Positions 18,602-25,238 of a DNA stretch of 25,238 nt are shown in pieces (positions within the stretch are counted from its first letter, which is position 1; the number at the start of each line of letters is the position of its first letter). Under the pieces are notes generated by a model. That model saw only the letters and a program-made list of their open reading frames with translations, searched no databases and was not told where the DNA came from. This DNA is from Ophiothrix spiculata (taxonomy: Eukaryota > Echinodermata > Ophiuroidea > Amphilepidida > Ophiotrichidae), in assembly GCA_000969725.1 (NCBI GenBank), contig JXSR01S042224.1; one strand, written 5' to 3'. The position numbers and the translations under genes are program-made.

Positions 18602-19729
18602 AGATTAAATATTTGGAATCCTCTTAAATCAAAATCACGTAGCTTATACAAGTATGAATGGTCAAACATTCCTTGCTTCAAGAGTACACCTAAATTCGAC
18701 GGACATCAAAAGTACGTCAGAACAAATTTAATCGCATTCGTTTGATGGTGTTGTCAAATACTCTGAAAAGTATAATATAACGATATGTATAACTAGCGTG
18801 TTGTAAATGGACACTGTTAGAGTTCAAGCCTTTTTTTATGGTTTAAAGATGTGTAAAAACACATTTCTGCTATATTTCTGTTAAAACCATCCAAATGGTT
18901 ACTTATGATTTATTAAAATCCTTTAAATTAACATCATAATATGTAATAGGTTTTTTAACTGGATACATAGGTGTGATTTTGTTTTTAAATAAACGCAACA
19001 CATTTAAACCGAATGCATTGTATCCTTCTCAAAACCAGTAACACAACCTCGGGAACACAAGAATAATAACAATAACAATATTTAATTCTTGACTTAGCTA
19101 AACATCTACCCAAAGAGTGATGAACGTAGGTTCTGCTATTTGTTCAATTGTAATTACTTATTATTCACGTTTGGTTGCGATTGATAATTGTAAATTTTGA
19201 CAATTTTTGTGTTTGAAAAGATAAACGTCATTAAAGTATTCCCGTAGTATTTATCTACATACGCAGACCAAAGCCAAACTGCAACAAGTACAAGTAGTCA
19301 ATATAAGGTATCAATATGAAATATACCCAAACAGCAACCAACAACTTGACATGAACATTTTAGTACTTTATTAGTTTTAAAACTACAAAATAACATGATT
19401 ATAAACTTATGGACGATTTCAACTCATACTTTATGAATCTAAACTTATTGTGACATTTCCTCCGATTACCTTGACAGGATATTTAAATGTCAGCACGGGT
19501 ATTTTTTCAGAGAGGGAAAAAAGTTCAAGCTGTCAAAAACATGCCTTACTGACGGAGGTGGTTAAATGATATGTTGAAATAAATGCATTACCTACACCAT
19601 ACAAATCAAGACTTAATTCAGGCAAGCATATATGTGACCGTCCATCCCAAACCAGCCGTAAATACTATCTATTCACATTTTCACTTTGTTTAATATTTGT
19701 AAAGACCATGCTTTAAGAATAAAATTACA
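18602..19729. other. AT-rich stretch, no gene recognised
   Basis: There is no acceptor-plus-frame combination that clearly continues the candidate exon upstream. A short AATAACAATAACAAT run occurs near 19060-19080. Nothing else was found. Confidence 0.3.
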
Positions 19730-20040
19730 CCTTAATGAAATTCACACGATTTCCAGTAATCAAGTTATGGTCCATCAAAGGTTGTCAGGAAGTAAACCGT
19801 ATTACTGAGATAAATACGTTAAAAGATCAGTGAGCCCTATATTTTTTGTTGATTGTCTTATGCCAATTTATTTCACATTTCCTATAATTTTCTTGAAATG
19901 AAACTTTGCTGATATTTTGTAGTAAGCACAAGATTGTGAATATGTCAAAAAATTAATTACGGCAAATTACGACCTTGACATGTATTTTCACCTGTAGCCC
20001 AAAATGAAGTTTCTGGCATTTACGGCTCATACGGACTGGA
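19730..20040 (+). repeat. Dispersed repeat R2, copy 2
   Basis: The copy aligns with 4680-4920 through AATGAAATTCAC, ATCAAGTTATGGTCCATCAA, AGGTTGTCAGGAAGTAAA, GTGAGCCCTATA, TTGATTGTC and CCCAAAATGAAGTTTCTGGC with ATTTACGGCT. It has a longer spacer than copy 1 in its second half. The ends are approximate and the class is unknown. Confidence 0.5.
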
Positions 20041-22764
20041 CAGCCACATATACTATTATATCCGGTGATAAGGTTATGCTTAAGTCGTATATTTGAAATG
20101 TAAAGGGAAAGGATACAATGCCAAATAAATCAGACATCAGGAAGGGTTTATCAAATCAATGAACTTTATCAGACGGTGTTGTTGTAACTTCATCTCACTA
20201 AGAAATAGTTGCAATATCATAAAAAATGTGATTTTGAACAAAATCAATAATGATATAGCGAGACAGCGTGTTAAACGCAAAACGTATATTATTTGTAAAC
20301 GGGCTAACGAACTTGGACTTCTACTTTTACGACTAAAACAAACTAAATAATTCCTTACAGAGATACCAAGTTGATGAAAATGCAATGGTTTATGTTAGTG
20401 ATAATTACAGTTCTTATTTTCTAACAAAGTTCTCTACAATTTGAAAACCAGCCCATGCAATTATTATCTTATTAAATTTATGATTGGGTAAGATGAGGTT
20501 CTATTGTACTATTGATGTACTTAAAAAGTCTCAGAATTTACAGGGGGTGTACGTCTAAAAAGGTGTCTAAAAGGAAATAAAATAGTTTGCTTCTTTTTTC
20601 AAATCGTACCATCGCAACCAATTTTAATGAATATTCAAATGTCCTTATATTCAAGGTTAGTTCATGTAGTAGCAACAAAATTAGCCAAAAATAATACTAA
20701 AATCATGACAGATTAATGCACAAAATATAACAATAAGCAGTGATTTGGTATTAATCAATCCTAATCAATCGTTGTTGGTCTGTTACGCAATGCAAAAACA
20801 CCATGTTTTAGAATACAAGCGGTATTGGTTTAAAACCGATGCTGATTGCTTACTTTATTCTCAAAGGTATGTAGAATATAATTATGTTGTTTTAAATAGG
20901 ACTGCATTTGTTTTAAACAGATTAAAGGGTAAAGAAAATACTCTATACCGCCGTGTCTTAAAAGCATCACCAGTATTGGAACGGCCGTAAAAATTACGTA
21001 TGTTTCGTACATTCAGGTAACTGTTTTGAATTGCTTTTTTTTTGCTATTAAGTCCGGCTATTAAGCTAAACAAGTTCAGGTCACGGTTTTGGAATATGAT
21101 ACAAACCAATCTAAACTCTCAGAGCAAAAGATGCTAGGTTGTATAACAAGGTTTTAACTATATATTTGTCAAGATTAATGACGAAAACGATCATATTACG
21201 CATAGTAAAAAACGCCAGTCTTATAACACTACTAGCTTTGTATATTTCTGTTTCTATCTATTTAGAGAATAACGCATAAAGAGTGATGACATAATTACTA
21301 TATGTGCCATTTCAAAATGTTTATTATTTTTACCAGGTGACACTTAAATTCGGCAAGTAAATATTATTAGCATTAAACATGTACGATGAAGAAGGATCAA
21401 ATATATTCTTTGCTTAACTGGACAGTTTATGCAAGCAGCTGTAAAATTACTTTAGGGGGCGATTACACCAGACATACATGACCTAGTTTGGAACAAAAAT
21501 AAAGCAACTGTCAATCTAATACATCATTTTGATTATAAAAATGAAATTTCTCATTCATGTAAAGAATTTCTAATTATCATTTGAGTATTTGAATACTATT
21601 TCATTTTTTTTTTGAAAAGTATTATCAATAATTTAATGAAAGTTAAATAAAGTTGTGATTTGTTGCTTCGAATATAACAAGAATGTTGGTTAATAAAAAG
21701 AGATGTTGATCATTCAAATTATATCGTAATATACAATCTGTATGCAACTGGATTGGAAAACCATGTCGACACGCAAACTGGGTTACAAACACTTAACAAA
21801 AAGTCTCAGCCTCTTGATTTGGAAGAGGAAAGGCTTCAGCTCATTTGTTTAAGTAGCCCATGAAGAAAAGTACAAAACGATTAAACTTTTGAAAAATATG
21901 AAGAGGACAAATTATATCTATGGAACCACAACAGCTGAAGGCTGCATTGGTGTTCACATCTTCTGCGGAGTACTTCGTTTACGCTGACGTTTCATGTAAG
22001 TTCTGACCCAAGTCTCAGCAACTGTAAAATACATTTTTACTAACCGTGTCTGTCGTCTATCATATGAAAGACAGATTTCAATGTGTTATTTTCAAACTGT
22101 TATTTGAAAATCTATTTTCAGTCTGATAAAAGCATTTTGCCATCTACTCGACAGCTGTCACGATTAATTTCAATTGGCTGAATAATTCATGCGTGATAAG
22201 TCCTTATGTATAAGTTATATAAATACTGGACTTGTAAATTTCACTTTTTCTCTAACTATCAGTCTGTATATTTTCTTATCTAATGAATGATTGATAATTT
22301 TATCTAATGATATCAAAAACCATATTTCCTTTTTCTCGATAGAATAGTGATTGAATAAAACAACACTCACTTCTAAATTTGGCCAAACGTTTTGCGACCA
22401 GCAGAATTTGGGGCTCGAATTTAAACAAACATAGATGCCGAAAATATTGAGAGGGGTGTTTTATTTTCAATTTTACACAACATACCAGGTACGTGTTAAA
22501 GTTAATTCGCCAGCCACACAAGTATATTATCAAACTGTCAGCAAAACCTTGGCCGCACCGTATTCATTTAATAGTTGCGTATTCTTTTCTTAGTTATACA
22601 AGACACCATCTCACTTTTATTGGTTATATAAAATTGTGTTCATGGAAAATAGAAAACACACAAACAAACAAAACAAAACAGAAAACAAGCATACACGGAA
22701 ACAAACAAATAAAAATTCCTTCCTTCCGAACATGTTAATCTTCATTTTGTTCTGTGTTAATTGT
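20041..22764. other. Long AT-rich stretch, no gene recognised
   Basis: Overlapping frames on both strands near 20137-20385 and 20745-21109 carry no recognised motif. At 21920-21995 an ATG frame of 25 codons (MEPQQLKAALVFTSS...) ends in a consensus donor, CATGTAAGT, but a competing frame is equally open there. A short A/C-rich run (AAACAAACAAAACAAAACAG) lies near 22660-22682. No RNA gene or repeat ends were found. Confidence 0.3.
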
Positions 22765-22768
22765 TAAG

Positions 22769-23007
22769 GCGCTGGCGTATCATTAGGCTACAACTTTGTG
22801 CTGCCGGCTGCAACCTGGCCACAGCCTTCCAAGATAGCGACCGTAGGCTTGATTATGAACCTCTAAATAGTTTTACAACATGTAATTATCATCTTACAGT
22901 AATCTTGAGGTGAACAATCAAACCTACTATCGCCATTTTGGAAAATTAAGGCTGTGGCCGGGTTGTGCCTGGCCGCACCAAGTTGTGGCCTAATTGTGCT
23001 CCAACGC
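22769..23007. mobile_element. 239-bp MITE, possibly PIF/Harbinger-type
   Basis: The left end (22769 to about 22827) and the inverse of the right end (about 22949-23007) align for nearly 60 bp. Shared parts are ATTAGG.CACAACTT.GTGC, then the GGC.CAACC.GGCCACAGCC block. Both sides carry TAAG (22765-22768 and 23008-23011). A 3-bp TAA duplication with ends starting GGC/GCG would fit PIF/Harbinger; a 4-bp TAAG duplication is the other reading. The arms are GC-rich against an AT-rich background and the middle is non-coding. There are roughly ten mismatches between the arms, so the copy is moderately old. Confidence 0.75.
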
Positions 23008-23011
23008 TAAG

Positions 23012-23852
23012 TATAAATTGAAACTATATGCACATAATTCAAAATAAATCAACTACATTTTTTCCTAATGTGTCTATTGAAAAAATATTATTGAAATACT
23101 TTAGTAAAATACATATCATATCGTTTGCACTGAATTGGTTCGTTTTTATATATATGTATAATGTATTGTTCGATGTCACTATATTAAATCCTGAACTAAG
23201 ATCGAAACAATCAATACCTTATTTTCAAGTTAATTGCAGGTGTAATGTTTGTGGAGTTTGTCTAATATAATATACACTAAGATGTGAATTCATATGAAAT
23301 ATACAAAACAAGATACAAAATCTGTCATCAGATTTACTGTTGCGGGCATTAGCATGTTGACAATTCAAAAACACAATGTTTTTGAGACAAAATGTATATG
23401 TGGCGTGGGACTTAATAATGCGAAACTCAATAAAACAGTTTGCTCTCTTGAAAAACAACTCCTGACATATCTTGTTCCCCGGGTACAATAGATATTTCGC
23501 GACAAGGCATGTTCTGAAAAGTTCACGGTTGAATTTCATTTGATTTATTTATTGCTTTGACGATCACGGATTTATTTCAAGCAAAAATAGATATTTTGAT
23601 ATAGATTAGGTTACACTGTTTTTGGTCAAGAAAGTTTATCATCATTTACATCATAGGTTGTCTCCAACAAAAGTAAAACGCTTGTTGAAGAAATAAAAGC
23701 ATATGTATTGAGTCCGCCGAGTAGCTTTATAAAATGAAATTTTAAGTTAACACGTAAATGTTATTGTTCAAGTTTCTGGTACATATTATGAATTTTGGGT
23801 AAAATTTATTTTAATAAAATAAAAAAGGCTATTTACGTTAAGATAGAGACCA
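23012..23852. other. AT-rich stretch, no gene recognised
   Basis: Opposed overlapping frames at 23028-23270 (plus), 23225-23539 (minus, 104 codons) and 23294-23491 (plus) shadow one another. None has a known motif. No splice or promoter signal could be tied to them. Confidence 0.3.
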
Positions 23853-24311
23853 GGGCTCTATTTCATAAAGATTTAAGAATATTCCTAAGTTGGTCTGCAG
23901 AACAATAATCATTTATAAATCCCCAAATATCTTTGACTTTGAGAACAACCAGTTCCATTTCCTAAAGCAACTGTGGATGATAAATGTTAAATTAATATCA
24001 GTTTATGATATTCCTATTCCAAAGTTGTTAAGAAAATTTAAAACGAAATAGAAAAGTTCCTATCTTTATTCAAAATGTTCTTAACTTTAGGTATGATCTT
24101 AATTTGACTATATAAGGTCAAAGGTCAATTACCCACAACTTCATCTGTATAGTACAAAGGCAGAAATGTTTAAACTATTCAAATATATTGGCCTTAAGTT
24201 GCGAAGTTTGATCACTTCCAAGTTGAAAATTTTCAAAAATTTCTTGTTCTGAAGTAACTTTACAAATTTATACTTAAGAATATTCCTAAATAGCTTTATG
24301 AAATAGAGCCC
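23853..24311. mobile_element. 459-bp MITE with GGGCTCTATTTCATAAAG ends
   Basis: GGGCTCTATTTCATAAAG (23853-23870) is repeated exactly inverted at 24294-24311. Just inside each end lies a near-palindromic word, TTTAAGAATATTCCTAA (left) and CTTAAGAATATTCCTAA (right), also in inverted relation. Elements beginning GGGC(C/T).TATTTCATAAA are frequent in marine invertebrate genomes, to my recollection. The interior is AT-rich and non-coding, with AAGGTCAAAGGTCAATTACC near 24115-24133. No certain target duplication was found, so the superfamily is left open. Confidence 0.8.
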
Positions 24312-24581
24312 AGTTCCTCTCTATGACGTGGGGTGCAAACTTCCATCTATTTATGATTCTTTTCTGGAAATACTGTCATATAGGAAGAGGAAGATTAGTT
24401 GGAATTAGACTGCCTAGGACGGAGATTATTCGGAAAATAGTAAATGTTGTTGACTAGGTTAATGCAATATTAAAGAAGTAAATCTCTTTTCCTAGATTTA
24501 CACGATGTAGGTTTTCTGTAAAGAATTTGCCTTAAGTTCCATTGACCATTATCATTAAAGACCAAAATTAACTAATTTCTC

Positions 24582-24805
24582 AATTTACCTACATGGAAAT
24601 TCATGTGTATCACCAGCCAGTAAAGAAGTTAACTCAGCTGAAACTTACAAATGGGATACATTGAATTAACAGCAAGTTTATCATATGTCTCTACTGGCCA
24701 CAGGAGACACTAACTAAAACCACCGCTTTAATAAAAGAAGAGCGTTACTGGAGATATCTACTGCTACATATATTCGTACTGATCACTGCTCTGAGAAGAT
24801 GAAGC
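24582..24805 (+). repeat. Dispersed repeat R1, longest-matching copy
   Basis: This copy links the others. It contains ATTTACCTACATGGAAATTC, ATGTGTATCACCAGCC, GAAGTTAACTCAGCTGAAAC and GATACATTGAATTAACAGCA. It continues with AGTTTATCATATGTCTCTAC, TGGCCACAGGAGACACTAAC, TAAAACCACC, GCGTTACTGGAGATATCTAC and TGCTACATATATTCGTACTG. Similar words occur in the same order at 1385-1640, 1655-1850 and 3588-3870. A GCTTAGACAAT word at about 24851 also occurs at about 4590, hinting that the family may be longer. There are no inverted ends or tail. Confidence 0.5.
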
Positions 24806-25238
24806 ATCATTTTGGAAAAAAGTAATAACTTATGCAGAGAATGAAGAGCGCTTAGACAATAATTAGCTGTGTATGGTAACTTTAATACGAGAGGAAATGT
24901 GATAATGATATATCATGTATATAGACTAGTAAATCTAACCCATATATAGGTAAACCTGGAACAAATTGCAACAGAAGGTTTTTTGGTTTGATATTGTTAC
25001 AATAACCCCACTGAACATTCTCACCAAAATCCGACAAAACTCGACACCGGGAAGTAGGCTAATTAGCATAAATCCAAAATGGCCGCCAAAATTCCCATCA
25101 AAATACTACAATTTCATTTTAATGTCTTAATAGTATCTTGTAAAACACTTATGTTCAAAATTATTATTGGAAAATGGCGTCTGGAGCTATAACAAATATA
25201 TCTGACTCCAAACTATGTCATATGCATAATTCAAATTC
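24806..25238. other. Window edge, repeat-like sequence
   Basis: No gene is recognised. The part from about 25010 to the end contains CCAAAATGGCCGCC and AAAATGGCGTCTGG, words typical of the AAAATGGC-bearing interiors of the T1 elements and of other invertebrate repeats. The segment may be part of a repeat that continues past the window. Confidence 0.3.

Noticed and set aside
23225-23539. 104-codon minus-strand frame
   Set aside because: Plus-strand frames are equally open over the same bases, with no motif and no splice or promoter signal.
1-25238. Bacterial-type features (CRISPR arrays, ribosome binding sites, operons, rho-independent terminators)
   Set aside because: The composition, lack of coding density and abundance of eukaryotic DNA transposons argue for an animal genome. 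Direct repeats seen are not spaced like CRISPR units.

Overview
This looks like about 25 kb of AT-rich animal nuclear DNA in which no complete host gene can be recognised. There is no operon layout, no dense long reading frame and no RNA gene. The window is instead full of short non-autonomous DNA transposons, homopolymer runs inside them, small tandem duplications and old dispersed repeats. The repeat styles (TTAA-flanked elements with G/C runs, ends beginning GGGCTCTATTTCATAAAG, a hAT end beginning CAGTG.CGTAGCCA) resemble those of bivalve molluscs or other marine invertebrates. That placement rests on general familiarity, not on a database search.

Layout. 1-5.7 kb: AT-rich DNA holding three copies (1385-1640, 1655-1850, 3588-3870) of an old dispersed repeat here called R1, a GC-rich coding-like fossil patch (3015-3255), a decayed Tc1/mariner-type transposase remnant (4185-4405), and one copy of a second dispersed repeat, R2 (4680-4920). 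5.7-6.7 kb: a non-autonomous hAT element with a perfect 8-bp target duplication. 7.9-13.7 kb: a cluster of one TTAA-flanked MITE family (7899-8452, 11058-11505, 11564-11915, 12681-13670), the last copy containing a second TTAA MITE (12847-13371). Within this interval also lie an element with 28-bp perfect inverted ends (8778-9175) and a large foldback repeat (9881-10327). 14.3-14.6 kb: a 259-bp MITE with 31-bp perfect ends. 17.2-17.7 kb: another inverted-repeat element. 18.37 kb: the best candidate host coding exon, an ATG reading frame with a signal-peptide-like N-terminus. 19.7-20.0 kb: a second R2 copy. 22.8-24.3 kb: two more MITEs (22769-23007, possibly Harbinger-like, and 23853-24311). 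24.58 kb: another R1 copy.

The genes do not form a pathway. The window is best read as intergenic or intronic DNA built by successive transposition. The most informative points are the nested TTAA insertion, the hairpin-forming inverted duplication in one MITE copy, a 16-bp tandem array abutting another copy, the foldback element with an internal copy of its own end, the transposase fossil, and an inverted-repeat end that reads like a splice acceptor in front of a protein-like frame. No previously undescribed multi-gene system could be supported.
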